From Methylophilus aquaticus (GTDB taxonomy: Bacteria; Pseudomonadota; Gammaproteobacteria; Burkholderiales; Methylophilaceae): a stretch of DNA of 64,000 nucleotides. The notes under the pieces were generated by a model. The model worked only from the letters and a program-made list of their open reading frames with translations, was not told the DNA's origin and searched no databases. This document shows, in pieces, positions 1 to 9,356 of this stretch; position 1 is the stretch's first letter, and each line of letters starts with the position of its first letter. The position numbers were made by a program, and so were the translations under genes. The stretch covers positions 151,172 through 215,171 of the forward strand of contig NZ_JAVCAP010000002.1 of NCBI RefSeq assembly GCF_030769565.1, given 5' to 3'.

Positions 1-192
1 GGATCGGTTAACCTGATCCCCGGGACCGGAGGGGTGCTGGATGTGCGTTGCGACGGGCAGTTGATTTTTTCACGTAAAGCAGCCGGGCGTTTTCCTGAGT
101 CCAAAGAGCTCAAGCAGATGGTGAGGGATTTGATAGATCCTGACAGGCCACTCGGCCACAGTGATACAGCAGTAAAGCCAATGCTGGAGTAG
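1..192 (+). CDS. Rdx (SelT/SelW/SelH) family protein, C-terminal part
   Basis: The reading frame is open from the window edge to a TAG stop, so only the last 63 codons are seen. The visible part reads through a GTGGVLDV segment, then RKAAGRFPESKELKQMVRD and a final GHSD. This pattern is typical of the thioredoxin-like Rdx family, whose redox CxxC (or CxxU) motif sits in the missing N-terminus. Small bacterial members of this family are presumed cytosolic and their substrate is not established. The neighbouring hydrolase gene runs convergently and begins 20 bases further on. The family call is fairly firm; the function is open. Confidence 0.75.
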   Translation, partial: GSVNLIPGTGGVLDVRCDGQLIFSRKAAGRFPESKELKQMVRDLIDPDRPLGHSDTAVKPMLE

Positions 193-212
193 CTGCCTGC
201 TGGCGCGGGTCG

Positions 213-809
213 CTACTGACCGGACGCTTCAGCTTCCAATCGCTTTGCACCGTTGTAGCGTGTACGCCAATAACGTTCGTCCATGCTTTCGATACGTACT
301 TGCGCACCGGCGCGGGGGGCGTGAATAAACTGGTTGTTGCCGACATAAATACCTACATGCGAAAAGGCGTGTCTAAGTGTGTTAAAAAACACCAGGTCCC
401 CTGGCTGCAGCTCTTCACGTTTGACAGCCTTTCCCATGTCACTGATGGTGCGTGCGGAAGGCGGCAGGGAAATTTGTGCGGCATGCTTGAACACGTATTG
501 TACAAAGCCACTGCAATCAAAGCCGGTTTCAGGGCTGCGGCCCCCGTATTTATAGTCAACACCAGTCAGGCTCAGCGCGCGAATCATGATCTCTTCTACT
601 TTTTCTGACCATGAACTGCTCACGCCATCCATACTGTCCAGCACGTCTTCCTGCTTGTAGCTGTAAGCCGTCTGCCAGCGTTTGTCATCGCCCAGCACAG
701 AAGCGCCTGAGGGAGAGCCCCCTGGCGCGGCAATGCTTTTGCACTGGCATAGCAATATGCTCACAAGCAGGGCAATGCAGCGAATCACAGGTTTTTTGAT
801 GGCGCTCAT
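213..809 (-). CDS. NlpC/P60 family cell-wall hydrolase (C40 peptidase)
   Basis: This exported cysteine peptidase probably cleaves peptidoglycan stem peptides. The N-terminus (MSAIKKPVIRCIALLVSILL) is a signal sequence; the Cys pair that follows does not form a canonical lipobox, so lipoprotein status is unclear. The catalytic domain carries the expected GFDCSGFVQYV motif with the nucleophile near residue 99, a histidine in HVGIYVG, and a closing HAPR segment. An in-frame GTG at 839 would add ten residues before the signal sequence, so the ATG at 809 is preferred although its ribosome site is weak. It stands alone and converges with the Rdx gene. Confidence 0.88.
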   Translation of the reverse strand: MSAIKKPVIRCIALLVSILLCQCKSIAAPGGSPSGASVLGDDKRWQTAYSYKQEDVLDSMDGVSSSWSEKVEEIMIRALSLTGVDYKYGGRSPETGFDCSGFVQYVFKHAAQISLPPSARTISDMGKAVKREELQPGDLVFFNTLRHAFSHVGIYVGNNQFIHAPRAGAQVRIESMDERYWRTRYNGAKRLEAEASGQ

Positions 810-1025
810 TATATAGAGTGATAGGTGAGTTAATAGCACAAGGTTAACAGGAATCCGTCATATGGTAAAACGCACCATTAAAAAGCTAGCCCACTTAACA
901 TTGCCATAAATGTGCTTTGTATGCAAGCATGGCCCGTTACGATGTCAGGGCAATGGTGCGATTCAAATAAGTTTTTGGTGATAAAAGCCCAAGCTGATGA
1001 GGATGTAACGTGGGATAATTATGTC

Positions 1026-2978
1026 ATGTCTCTTTCACAACAAGTGATCACTGTCTTTTCTGAAAATGGTGCTCTGGCACAGGCCATGCCAGATTTCAGA
1101 AGTCGTCCACAACAGCAAGAAATGGCCCAGGCCATTGCTGAGGCTATAGAGCAGCAGCAGCAACTGGTGGCGGAGGCCGGCACTGGTACTGGCAAAACCT
1201 ATGCCTACTTGGTCCCGGCATTGTTGTCAGGCGGCAAGGTGATTGTGTCAACCGGCACCAAAACACTGCAAGACCAGTTGTATCAACGCGATTTGCCCGC
1301 AGTGCGCGAAGCGCTGAAAGTGCCGGTAACTGTGGCCATGCTTAAAGGGCGTGCCAACTATATCTGTCATTACCATTTACAGCGTGCCAGCCAGGAAGGG
1401 CGCTTTCAGTCACGCGAAGATGCGCAATATATTCCCATTTTACAAAGTTTTGCCGAACATAGCCAGAGTGGCGACAAGGCCGAGCTGGTCGAAGTGCCGG
1501 AACAGGCTACTGTCTGGCAACAGGTGACCTCAACGCGTGATAACTGTGTTGGTCAGGATTGCCAGTTTTACAAGCAATGCTTTGTCATGGAGGCGCGTAA
1601 GCAGGCGCTGGCCGCAGATGTGGTGGTGGTCAATCACCATTTGTTTTTTGCCGATGTCATGCTGCGCGATGAGGGCGTGGCCGAGTTGTTGCCGAGTGCC
1701 AATACGGTGGTGTTTGACGAGGCCCACCAGCTGCCAGAAGTGGCCGGGCTATTTTTTGGTGAGGATATTTCCACCTCGCAATTGATGGACTTGGCGCGTG
1801 ACAGCCAGATGGCCTATCTTACGCTGGCAAAAGATTGTGTCGCCCTGAGTGAAGCCGTGCCACCCCTGGAAAAAGCCTGCCGCGATTTTCGCCTGGCGTT
1901 TCAGTTTGAAGGCGCGCGCATGCCCGCGCAAAAAGCATTGGCGCTGAAAAACTTTACCGAATGTTATCAGCGTATGCTTGAAACCTTGGCAGACTTGACC
2001 AAAGTGCTGGAAACGCAGGCCGGACGCGATCCGCTGCTGGAAAAATGCTGGCAGCGCGGAGAAGCCTTGTTGGTATTGCTGGCCGCATGGCTCAAAGGCG
2101 ACCATGCAAACCTAGTGCGCTGGGTGGAAGTATTTAGCCAAAGCGTGCAGTTGCATGCGACCCCGCTGAGTGTTGCCGATGGCTTTGGCAAACAGCTCAA
2201 TGCCCAGCCCAGGGCCTGGATATTTACTTCCGCCACGCTGGCTGTCAAAAGTGATTTTAGTCACTACCAAGGGCAAATGGGCTTATTGTCGGCGCAAACC
2301 CGCTACTGGCAAAGCCCGTTTGATTACGATCAGCAAGCCCTGCTCTATGTGCCGGAAGGCATGCCGGAACCGAATAGCAGTGCCTATGCCGCAGCCGTCG
2401 CTGCCATCAGCCTGCCAGTGATTCAAGCCAGCCAAGGGCGCGCATTCGTCCTGTGCACTTCACTCAAAGCCATGCGTGAAGTGCACGCCTTGCTCAGGCA
2501 GGCCTTTGAAGAGCAAGGCGTGGCCTTTCCCTTGCTGATGCAGGGCGAAAGCAACCGCACCGAGCTGCTGGAACGTTTCCGCACCCACGGGAATGCCGTG
2601 CTGGTTGGCTCGCAAAGTTTTTGGGAAGGGGTTGACGTACGTGGTGAAGCACTTTCCTGTGTGATTATCGACAAACTGCCGTTTGCGCCACCTGATGATC
2701 CGGTGTTGTCTGCCCGCATCGACAAGATGAATGCCGAAGGTAAAAATGCTTTTATGGAATACCAACTGCCGTATGCTGTGATTACGCTGAAGCAGGGCGC
2801 TGGACGCTTGATTCGTGACGAAAGTGATTCCGGTGTGCTGGTGATTTGTGACCCGCGCCTGGTTGATAAGCATTACGGGCGAAGGATCTGGCAAAGCTTG
2901 CCGCCGTTTAAGCGTACGCGCAAACTAGACGAAGTTGAGGCCTTTTTTGCCCGTGAAGCAGCCACTATTGACACATGA
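1026..2978 (+). CDS. yoaA: DinG/YoaA-family ATP-dependent DNA helicase
   Basis: An XPD-like superfamily 2 helicase that unwinds DNA 5' to 3', with a role in repair or damage tolerance. Walker A is EAGTGTGKT, Walker B is VFDEAHQLPE, and an Fe-S cluster domain is indicated by a Cys near residue 114 plus the group CVGQDCQFYKQC. The C-terminal helicase motifs appear as GSQSFWEGVDVRGE and QGAGRLIRDE. The ATG at 1026 is chosen because family members begin shortly before the SENGALAQA-type segment; an ATG at 912 would add 38 residues of unlike sequence. The stop overlaps the next start (ATGA), so arfB is probably co-translated. Confidence 0.92.
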   Translation: MSLSQQVITVFSENGALAQAMPDFRSRPQQQEMAQAIAEAIEQQQQLVAEAGTGTGKTYAYLVPALLSGGKVIVSTGTKTLQDQLYQRDLPAVREALKVPVTVAMLKGRANYICHYHLQRASQEGRFQSREDAQYIPILQSFAEHSQSGDKAELVEVPEQATVWQQVTSTRDNCVGQDCQFYKQCFVMEARKQALAADVVVVNHHLFFADVMLRDEGVAELLPSANTVVFDEAHQLPEVAGLFFGEDISTSQLMDLARDSQMAYLTLAKDCVALSEAVPPLEKACRDFRLAFQFEGARMPAQKALALKNFTECYQRMLETLADLTKVLETQAGRDPLLEKCWQRGEALLVLLAAWLKGDHANLVRWVEVFSQSVQLHATPLSVADGFGKQLNAQPRAWIFTSATLAVKSDFSHYQGQMGLLSAQTRYWQSPFDYDQQALLYVPEGMPEPNSSAYAAAVAAISLPVIQASQGRAFVLCTSLKAMREVHALLRQAFEEQGVAFPLLMQGESNRTELLERFRTHGNAVLVGSQSFWEGVDVRGEALSCVIIDKLPFAPPDDPVLSARIDKMNAEGKNAFMEYQLPYAVITLKQGAGRLIRDESDSGVLVICDPRLVDKHYGRRIWQSLPPFKRTRKLDEVEAFFAREAATIDT

Positions 2979-3376
2979 TTCAGATCGCGGAAACGGAGTA
3001 CACACTGACCGCTATTCGCGCGCAAGGTGCAGGTGGGCAAAACGTGAACAAGGTTTCATCCGCGATACATTTACGCTTTGATATTGCTGCTTCATCACTG
3101 AGTGTCTGGCTAAAAAATCGGCTGCTTGAGAGTAAAGATCACCGGATTACCGCCGACGGTGTGTTGGTGATCAAGGCGCAGCAATACCGTACGCAGGAGG
3201 CCAACCGAAAAGATGCAGTCAATCGCTTGCATGCGGTGGTGAATGCCGCCAATCATGTGCATGCCACACGCTTTGCGACGCGGCCAACGCGCGCTTCGCA
3301 AAAGCGGCGGGTGGCAGGCAAGATACAGCGTGGGGTCATTAAGCAAAAGCGAGGCAGGGTGGTGGATGATATTTAG
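2975..3376 (+). CDS. arfB: Alternative ribosome-rescue factor ArfB (YaeJ)
   Basis: A peptidyl-tRNA hydrolase that releases nascent chains from ribosomes stalled on mRNAs lacking a stop codon. The GGQ motif is present in RAQGAGGQNVNKVSSA, and the C-terminal tail is rich in Lys and Arg (KRRVAGKIQRG and KQKRGR), which in this family enters the empty mRNA channel. The length of 133 residues suits ArfB rather than full-length RF1 or RF2. It overlaps the helicase gene by four bases (ATGA). Confidence 0.93.
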   Translation: MIQIAETEYTLTAIRAQGAGGQNVNKVSSAIHLRFDIAASSLSVWLKNRLLESKDHRITADGVLVIKAQQYRTQEANRKDAVNRLHAVVNAANHVHATRFATRPTRASQKRRVAGKIQRGVIKQKRGRVVDDI

Positions 3377-3468
3377 AGGCGCGGATACCATGGAAATGTA
3401 TGTAGGCGGATATGGCGTTCCTTAACGACGTGCTGGTAAAAGGAAACGCCATTTAAGCTCGCACAAGA

Positions 3469-4695
3469 TTACGAGCGATAATCTGCATTAATCTTCACGT
3501 AGTCGTAAGAAAAGTCGCAAGTCCAAACCATGGCATTGGCGCTGCCACGGTTGAGTACCACGCGCACCAGGATGTCACTTTCTTTCATCACTGCCGCGCC
3601 TTGCTCCTCCCTGTAACTTGCGGCACGGCCACCTTTCTCGGCCACTAGCACATCGCCCAGATACAATTGCATGGTATTGACGTCCAGATCGTCAATACCT
3701 GCGTAGCCAATGGCCGCCAGAATCCGACCGAGATTCGGGTCAGAAGCAAAGAATGCAGTTTTAATCAGTGGTGAATGCGCAATGGCATAAGCTACTTTGC
3801 GACACTCTTCCACATCTCTACCGGCTTCTACCTGAATCGTCATAAACTTGGTCGCGCCTTCGCCATCACGCACAATCGCTTGTGCCAGCTCAATCGCCAC
3901 GTCGGTCAGTGCGTCGCGCAATACTGAGAAGTCAGCACTTTGTTCGGTGATTTGCGCATTGCCTGCCTGGCCAGTGGCCATCAATATCAGGCTGTCGTTA
4001 GTGCTGGTATCGCCATCGACAGTGATGCAGTTAAAGGATTTGTTGACGGCATATTGAATAATGGCATCCAAAGCGGACTGCGAAATGGCGGCATCGGTCG
4101 CGATATAGCCCAGCATGGTCGCCATATTCGGGTGAATCATGCCAGAACCCTTGCTGATGCCGGTAATGGTCACGGTTTTGCCATCGAGTGTGAGCTGACG
4201 CGAAGTGCCTTTGGCCACAATGTCGGTCGTCATGATGGCTTCGGCGGCATTGAGCCAGTTATCTGCCTGCAGATTGGCCACCGCTGGCGGAATACCTGCC
4301 AGCAACCTGTCCATAGGCAGCGTTTCAAGAATTACGCCGGTAGAAAACGGCAGCACTTGCTCAGGGCTGATATTCAATGCCTGTGCGACACCAATACAAC
4401 TGGCGAGCGCGTCATCCATCCCTTGCTGGCCAGTCCCTGCATTGGCGCACCCCGTATTCACCAGTAACGCACGGATACCTTTGTTCGATTGCAAATGCGC
4501 TTTACATACCGTCACGGGGGCGGCACAGAAGCGGTTGAGGGTAAACACACCGGAAACGCTGCTGCCCTCGGGCACGGTGATCGCCAGCACATCTTTACGG
4601 TTGGGTTTACGGATGTGCGCTTGGGCATAGCCCAGATCTACGCCTTTAACAGGCAGCAAGGTATCTGCCGCTGGGGCAGTGAGTTTTACGGGCAT
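3469..4695 (-). CDS. argJ: Bifunctional ornithine/glutamate acetyltransferase ArgJ
   Basis: This enzyme moves the acetyl group from N-acetylornithine to glutamate, and in bifunctional members also makes N-acetylglutamate from acetyl-CoA, in arginine biosynthesis. The autoprocessing site is seen in [15 protein letters not shown], where cleavage before the Thr separates alpha and beta chains and frees the nucleophile. The length of 408 residues is normal. It is a single gene with no other arg genes near it; it converges with arfB and is divergent from the lipoprotein gene at 4898. Confidence 0.96.
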   Translation of the reverse strand: MPVKLTAPAADTLLPVKGVDLGYAQAHIRKPNRKDVLAITVPEGSSVSGVFTLNRFCAAPVTVCKAHLQSNKGIRALLVNTGCANAGTGQQGMDDALASCIGVAQALNISPEQVLPFSTGVILETLPMDRLLAGIPPAVANLQADNWLNAAEAIMTTDIVAKGTSRQLTLDGKTVTITGISKGSGMIHPNMATMLGYIATDAAISQSALDAIIQYAVNKSFNCITVDGDTSTNDSLILMATGQAGNAQITEQSADFSVLRDALTDVAIELAQAIVRDGEGATKFMTIQVEAGRDVEECRKVAYAIAHSPLIKTAFFASDPNLGRILAAIGYAGIDDLDVNTMQLYLGDVLVAEKGGRAASYREEQGAAVMKESDILVRVVLNRGSANAMVWTCDFSYDYVKINADYRS

Positions 4696-4897
4696 TCTGG
4701 TTCTCTCATCGGTTTCATCATCAATCAGGCTTATATTTTACAAGAGAATTGTGAAAGAAAATTTCCTTTTAAGCGCACGCACAATTTGTGCTGTTTGCTT
4801 CTAATTGATTCATGCCGATGTGGTAATCTTTTAATTGTTAAAACTTGATAGGAAAGCGAGTCTTAACAATGACTACAACTTACTCTATGGAAGAAAA

Positions 4898-5593
4898 ATG
4901 AAAAAAATAGTTTTGATGGTGTTGATGCTTGGCCTTGTTGGCTGCGCGACTGTGCAAAAACCTGTAGCGCTGGATGATCATTTTTGGGAAAACCGTAAGC
5001 CTGTGATTGGCTTGGCCAAGTCGGTAGTGCCCAAGCCTGATGCATTTATGACTGGCAATATGGGTTTACTTGATATCGCGATTAATCGTGGCAATGCAAA
5101 ATCGCTGATCACGCATCTGGAAAAGATGGATTACACCAAGGTGCAGACAATTGATAAAGAATTTTCTGCGCAATTACAGGAAAGAGGATTTCAGGTTAAA
5201 AAAATTGATCAGGCCATCGATTTGCAAAAAATGCAAAAGTTTTCAGGTAAATCAGAGACTGTGCAATATGCAGAGTACGACTTCCGCAGCCTGAAATCGA
5301 ACAATGTCGATTATTTATTGCTGCTGGCTGTCGAACGCGTTGGCACGGTTAGAAATTATTACGGATTCATGCCCACCGGCGCCCCGATGGCTGATTTTAA
5401 GTACAAAGGTTTTTTGGTTGATTTAAATACAAACGAACTCAAGTGGTACGTGGACGATGTCAGCAATATGCCGGTTGCTGAGCCATGGGATCAGGTGCCA
5501 GATTTTGCAAACGTCACAACAGCGGTCAATATCAATGTTGATCGCGGTATCGATAGCTTGGGAAATGCCTTTTTCGGTGGTCAGTTAAAGTAG
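4898..5593 (+). CDS. Putative lipoprotein of unknown function
   Basis: I do not recognise the family. The N-terminus MKKIVLMVLMLGLVGCATVQ is a type II signal peptide with lipobox LVGC, so the mature protein of about 216 residues should be lipid-anchored. The ATG at 4898 has a good ribosome site (GGAAG, six bases upstream); a longer frame would put 21 residues before the signal. The rest is a mixed soluble domain with the hydrophobic strand VDYLLLLAVERVG and a conserved-looking FLVDLNTNELKWYVDD segment. It converges with another secreted protein gene of similar general layout. Confidence 0.72.
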   Translation: MKKIVLMVLMLGLVGCATVQKPVALDDHFWENRKPVIGLAKSVVPKPDAFMTGNMGLLDIAINRGNAKSLITHLEKMDYTKVQTIDKEFSAQLQERGFQVKKIDQAIDLQKMQKFSGKSETVQYAEYDFRSLKSNNVDYLLLLAVERVGTVRNYYGFMPTGAPMADFKYKGFLVDLNTNELKWYVDDVSNMPVAEPWDQVPDFANVTTAVNINVDRGIDSLGNAFFGGQLK

Positions 5594-5618
5594 TACGCGA
5601 CGCCTCAACGTCGCTGGC

Positions 5619-6557
5619 TCAGTGGGCGATCTGCGACTTTGGAGCGGAGATCAACTGGGCAGCATCATAAGCAAACATCCGGCCGGCAATACGGTCGGGT
5701 GTTTCAGACAGTACAAGCAATGGATGTTTATCAATTTTACCGGTATTTGTATTTATCATTGCCATTTCCCTGACCGCTGTTTCGGGTCCTGTTTTCCATG
5801 CAGGATCTAAAAAATCATTGATGAACATTTCTACAGAGGCTTGCAGGCCATCCCTGATGGATTGTTTTAGCCGCTCTCCATTGTTTTGTGTCCAGTTGGT
5901 TTTTAATAAGCCCTTATCCTCGCTCATGATGGGATTGGACACATACTTGACCTCGGAGAGGTAGGCCGGCTTTACCTTGTCTTTGAGCCATAACCTGGGG
6001 CTGGTCTCAAAGCACAGGGATTGCAACTTGCTGTCAAAATAAAGGCGGTTCTCAAAGGTCAAAATATAGTTTTGCTTTATTCTGACCAAAAGACCCGCTT
6101 GATTAAGTGTATTTCTGGACAAGGCATTTTCGACTTCAAACTGGGTATGTGCAAAATGCTCTGCGAGTTTTTGCTGTAAGACTGCATTAAACTCCTCGCT
6201 GATATCCATCGTTTGCAGAATACTGCTCAAGTCAGCATTAAATTTTGCGGCAGCGTCGCTTTCCTTTGATTGATGGCTATTGATCAAGCTGACAGCAATC
6301 AAGGCGCCTATCAGTGAAGACACCGCATCCCCGCCTTGCACTTGCGGCGTCTGGATAAAAGTTGCATTGTGATGTGATAGCGGAAAAATGCTGAATTTGC
6401 TGGTATGCGTCATGATGTGCATAGCATCCGCTTTATCCTTAAAGCCTTCAATGTCCATGACAACCGAGTGCAAATAAGCGGCTTCTTCAGCACGGATATT
6501 AGTCGCAAGCAGCAGAAAAAAGACGATCAGTGATTTGGAGAATGATAGAGATGACAT
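5619..6557 (-). CDS. Secreted protein of unknown function
   Basis: The first 23 residues form a Sec signal peptide ending near NIRAEEA. The mature part of about 290 residues has a hydrophobic stretch AVSSLIGALIAVSLI near residues 77-91 that could be a membrane or amphipathic segment, then a mixed domain. I see no recognisable catalytic motif. The gene starts 12 bases after the cysS stop on the same strand and may be co-transcribed with it. Its middle part loosely resembles the neighbouring lipoprotein (a predicted strand pair around YILTFENRLYFDSKLQSL), which is only a weak impression. Confidence 0.65.
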   Translation of the reverse strand: MSSLSFSKSLIVFFLLLATNIRAEEAAYLHSVVMDIEGFKDKADAMHIMTHTSKFSIFPLSHHNATFIQTPQVQGGDAVSSLIGALIAVSLINSHQSKESDAAAKFNADLSSILQTMDISEEFNAVLQQKLAEHFAHTQFEVENALSRNTLNQAGLLVRIKQNYILTFENRLYFDSKLQSLCFETSPRLWLKDKVKPAYLSEVKYVSNPIMSEDKGLLKTNWTQNNGERLKQSIRDGLQASVEMFINDFLDPAWKTGPETAVREMAMINTNTGKIDKHPLLVLSETPDRIAGRMFAYDAAQLISAPKSQIAH

Positions 6558-6569
6558 GATGTATACCGT

Positions 6570-7931
6570 TTAGGCGCGGCGCCAGGTCGTCCCTTGCGCC
6601 GTATCTTCAAGCACAATGCCGGCCTCGGCAAGGGTTTTGCGAATGCGATCAGCTTCTGCGTAGTCTTTGGCTTTTTTAGCGGCGATACGGGCGGCAATCA
6701 TGCTTTCAACATCCACTTCGTTGTGCTCAGTCCCACCTTGCAGGAATTCCTCTGGACCGCGCTGCAGCAAGCCAAGAATAGCAGCCAGTTGTTTCAGCAA
6801 TGCGGCGGTTGCCCCTGATTTGCCTTTATTCAGATCGTTGGCCAGTTCAAACAACACGGCGAGGGCTTCCGGCGTATTGAAGTCATCATCCATGGCAGCT
6901 TTGAATTTGGCCGCGTGTGGCAGTTGCCAGTCGATGGGGCTTTCGACAACATCTATCCCGCGCAGTGCGGTATACAAGCGGGTGAGCGCCTGCTTGGCGT
7001 CATCCAGGTGTTTGTCTGAATAGTTGAGCGGGCTGCGATAGTGCGCACGCAGAATAAAGAAGCGCACCACTTCGGCATCATATTTCTCCAGCACTTCGCG
7101 AATTGTGAAAAAGTTGCCGAGTGATTTGGACATCTTTTCATCATCCACGCGGACAAAACCGTTATGTACCCAGTAATTGGCCATGGTACAACCGTGTGTG
7201 GCTTCACTTTGTGCAATTTCGTTTTCATGATGCGGAAATTGCAGGTCCTGACCACCGCCATGAATATCAAAATGAGCGCCGAGATGCACTGCGCTCATGA
7301 CGGAACATTCAATATGCCAGCCAGGGCGACCATTACCCCAGGGGGATTCCCAGTAAGGCTCGCCAAGTTTAACTGATTTCCACAAGACAAAGTCCAGCGG
7401 GTCTTGCTTGGCACCATCCACATCCACCCGTTCGCCCGCGCGTAAATCCTCCAGGCTTTTACCAGACAATTTGCCATAGTCGTTAAAGCTACGCACTTTG
7501 TAAAAAACATCCCCATTGTCAGCCTGATAGGCAAAGCCTTTTTCAATCAGTTTGCCTATCATGTCCAGCATGCCCTGTACGTGCTCGGTAGCCCGTGGCT
7601 CGAGATCCGGGCGGATGATGCCCAGCTTTGCCGAGTCTTCATCCATCGCGGTGATAAAGCGCTGAGTCAGGCTTTGAATGGTCTCGTTGTTTTCATTAGC
7701 ACGCTTGATGATTTTGTCATCGATGTCGGTAATGTTGCGCACATAGGTGACTTCATAATCGCTGGCACGAAACCAGCGTGCCACCATATCAAACACCACC
7801 ATGACGCGCGCATGCCCCAAGTGGCAAAAGTCGTAAACCGTCATGCCGCAGACGTACATACGAATTTTATGCGGGTCTATCGGTATGAAATCCTGCTTTT
7901 GGCGGCTGAGAGAATTGTATATTTTTAACAT
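6570..7931 (-). CDS. cysS: Cysteinyl-tRNA synthetase
   Basis: Class I synthetase that charges tRNA-Cys. The HIGH-type motif is CHLGHARV, preceded by the zinc-binding Cys in YVCGMTVYD; the KMSKS motif is intact in [16 protein letters not shown]. Further zinc ligands lie in the [15 protein letters not shown] and [11 protein letters not shown] segments. The length of 453 residues is normal. It is divergent from the TPR gene across 288 bases and is followed closely by a secreted protein gene. Confidence 0.97.
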   Translation of the reverse strand: MLKIYNSLSRQKQDFIPIDPHKIRMYVCGMTVYDFCHLGHARVMVVFDMVARWFRASDYEVTYVRNITDIDDKIIKRANENNETIQSLTQRFITAMDEDSAKLGIIRPDLEPRATEHVQGMLDMIGKLIEKGFAYQADNGDVFYKVRSFNDYGKLSGKSLEDLRAGERVDVDGAKQDPLDFVLWKSVKLGEPYWESPWGNGRPGWHIECSVMSAVHLGAHFDIHGGGQDLQFPHHENEIAQSEATHGCTMANYWVHNGFVRVDDEKMSKSLGNFFTIREVLEKYDAEVVRFFILRAHYRSPLNYSDKHLDDAKQALTRLYTALRGIDVVESPIDWQLPHAAKFKAAMDDDFNTPEALAVLFELANDLNKGKSGATAALLKQLAAILGLLQRGPEEFLQGGTEHNEVDVESMIAARIAAKKAKDYAEADRIRKTLAEAGIVLEDTAQGTTWRRA

Positions 7932-8219
7932 GCGGATGAGCGTCTAAAAGGGTTGAATACGTGATACACTTGAGGCGGTTTTAAGTGCTTGTGATGGTGT
8001 TAAGATAGTTGTAACTATGTAAGCGTTGCCATGTAATGTTTCGGTATAATCAGTCAGTGCCATCTGGTCTGGTTGTCAGTACTATTAAACTGGCACATCG
8101 CACCACATATCGTTGTCGAAAGCTTTTGACAGCGTTAATTGACCGGATATGATCCGTCTCTATTACAATCCAAGTATAACATATTGCTAAAATTCAACGA
8201 TTGTTCAGGTAATTAACTC

Positions 8220-9278
8220 ATGAATGCAACATTAATCAAGTATCTGCTGGCGATAGCTGTGGGTGTGGGCCAAGGTGCGGTTTTTAATAGCGGTTGGGCC
8301 GGGCAGGCCACCAATGTTGAACTGCGTGAAATTAACCAACTGTCAGAACAGGGTAATCAAGTTGCAGCCTTGGATCGAGTGAACAGTTATCTGGCGGCCA
8401 ATCCTAAAAATGCCGAGGCCATGTTTATGCGTGGTGTGATTATGGTTGAGTTGGGCAAGCGCGATGAGGCTATCAAGGCGTTTACCGATTTAACCGACAA
8501 GTATCCTAATTTGCCGGAACCGTATAATAATCTGGCAGTCTTGTATGCTGATCAAGGTCAGTATGATAAAGCCAGAAAAGCGTTGGAATCCGCAATTAAA
8601 ACACATCCAAGTTATGCCACTGCTCACGAAAATCTCGGGGATATTTACGCGCGTCTGGCTTCGGAAGCATATGACAAAGCACTGAAGCTTGATACGTCCA
8701 ACACCCGCGCGCAAAGCAAGTTGTCTATGATTACCGATTTGTTTGGTGGGAAGCGCAGTGTTGCGCGTACCGCACCTGCTGCTGTGAACCCGCCAGCAGC
8801 AGTCACCCCTCCGGCAGCCACTGCGCCGGCTTCGAATTCACCGCCTGCTTCAACCACGGCGCCCGTAGTCGTACCACCACCCGTGGTGGCCGAGGCTAAG
8901 AAGCCGCAACAAGAGTTAAAATCTGTAGACAATAGCGAACAAGCTGTGCTGGATGCGGTGCATGCCTGGGCTGAAGCCTGGTCATCACAACATGTGGATC
9001 GTTATCTGGATAGTTATGCCAAAAGCTTTAAAACGCCGGGCGGTGAGTCTCGTCAGCAGTGGGAGTCGGTGCGTCGTGATCGTGTCAGCCGCCCTTCAAA
9101 AATTTCAGTCAAGCTGAACAACGTTGAAGTTAAAATGAATGGCGATAGTGCTGCGACGGTTTATTTCAGGCAAGTGTACAAAGCAACGGGCTTGGATGCT
9201 AACTCGAATAAAACGCTGAATATGGTAAAAGAAGGTTCGCGCTGGGTCATCAAGCAAGAGCGGGTTGGTCGTTTCTAA
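8220..9278 (+). CDS. TPR protein with C-terminal NTF2-like domain, exported
   Basis: Domains in order: an N-terminal hydrophobic signal sequence to about residue 27, tetratricopeptide repeats to about residue 165 (for example AEAMFMRGVIMVELGKRDEA and PEPYNNLAVLYADQGQYDKA), a Pro/Ala/Val-rich linker of about 55 residues, and a C-terminal domain from about residue 240 beginning AVHAWAEAWSSQHVDRYL. This last part looks like an NTF2/SnoaL-type fold and closely parallels the C-terminus of the next gene product. It is probably a periplasmic scaffold acting with that L,D-transpeptidase. The start ATG follows an AT-rich leader with a TATAAT-like box at 8045-8050. Confidence 0.8.
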   Translation: MNATLIKYLLAIAVGVGQGAVFNSGWAGQATNVELREINQLSEQGNQVAALDRVNSYLAANPKNAEAMFMRGVIMVELGKRDEAIKAFTDLTDKYPNLPEPYNNLAVLYADQGQYDKARKALESAIKTHPSYATAHENLGDIYARLASEAYDKALKLDTSNTRAQSKLSMITDLFGGKRSVARTAPAAVNPPAAVTPPAATAPASNSPPASTTAPVVVPPPVVAEAKKPQQELKSVDNSEQAVLDAVHAWAEAWSSQHVDRYLDSYAKSFKTPGGESRQQWESVRRDRVSRPSKISVKLNNVEVKMNGDSAATVYFRQVYKATGLDANSNKTLNMVKEGSRWVIKQERVGRF

Positions 9279-9356
9279 GCGGACTGATCGTTCAGTAACT
9301 AGATGGTCTGCGGGCGTTGATTTGGCAGGCTTGGTGCGGTGAATTGTGGCAAACGA

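Noticed and set aside
912..1025. N-terminal extension of the DinG-type helicase from an ATG at 912
   Set aside because: The 38 extra residues are unlike the family N-terminus, and a suitable ATG with a purine-rich upstream lies at 1026.
3412..3452. Hairpin ATGGCGTT/AACGCCAT between arfB and argJ
   Set aside because: The loop is about 25 bases and there is no U-tract, so a terminator call is not supported.
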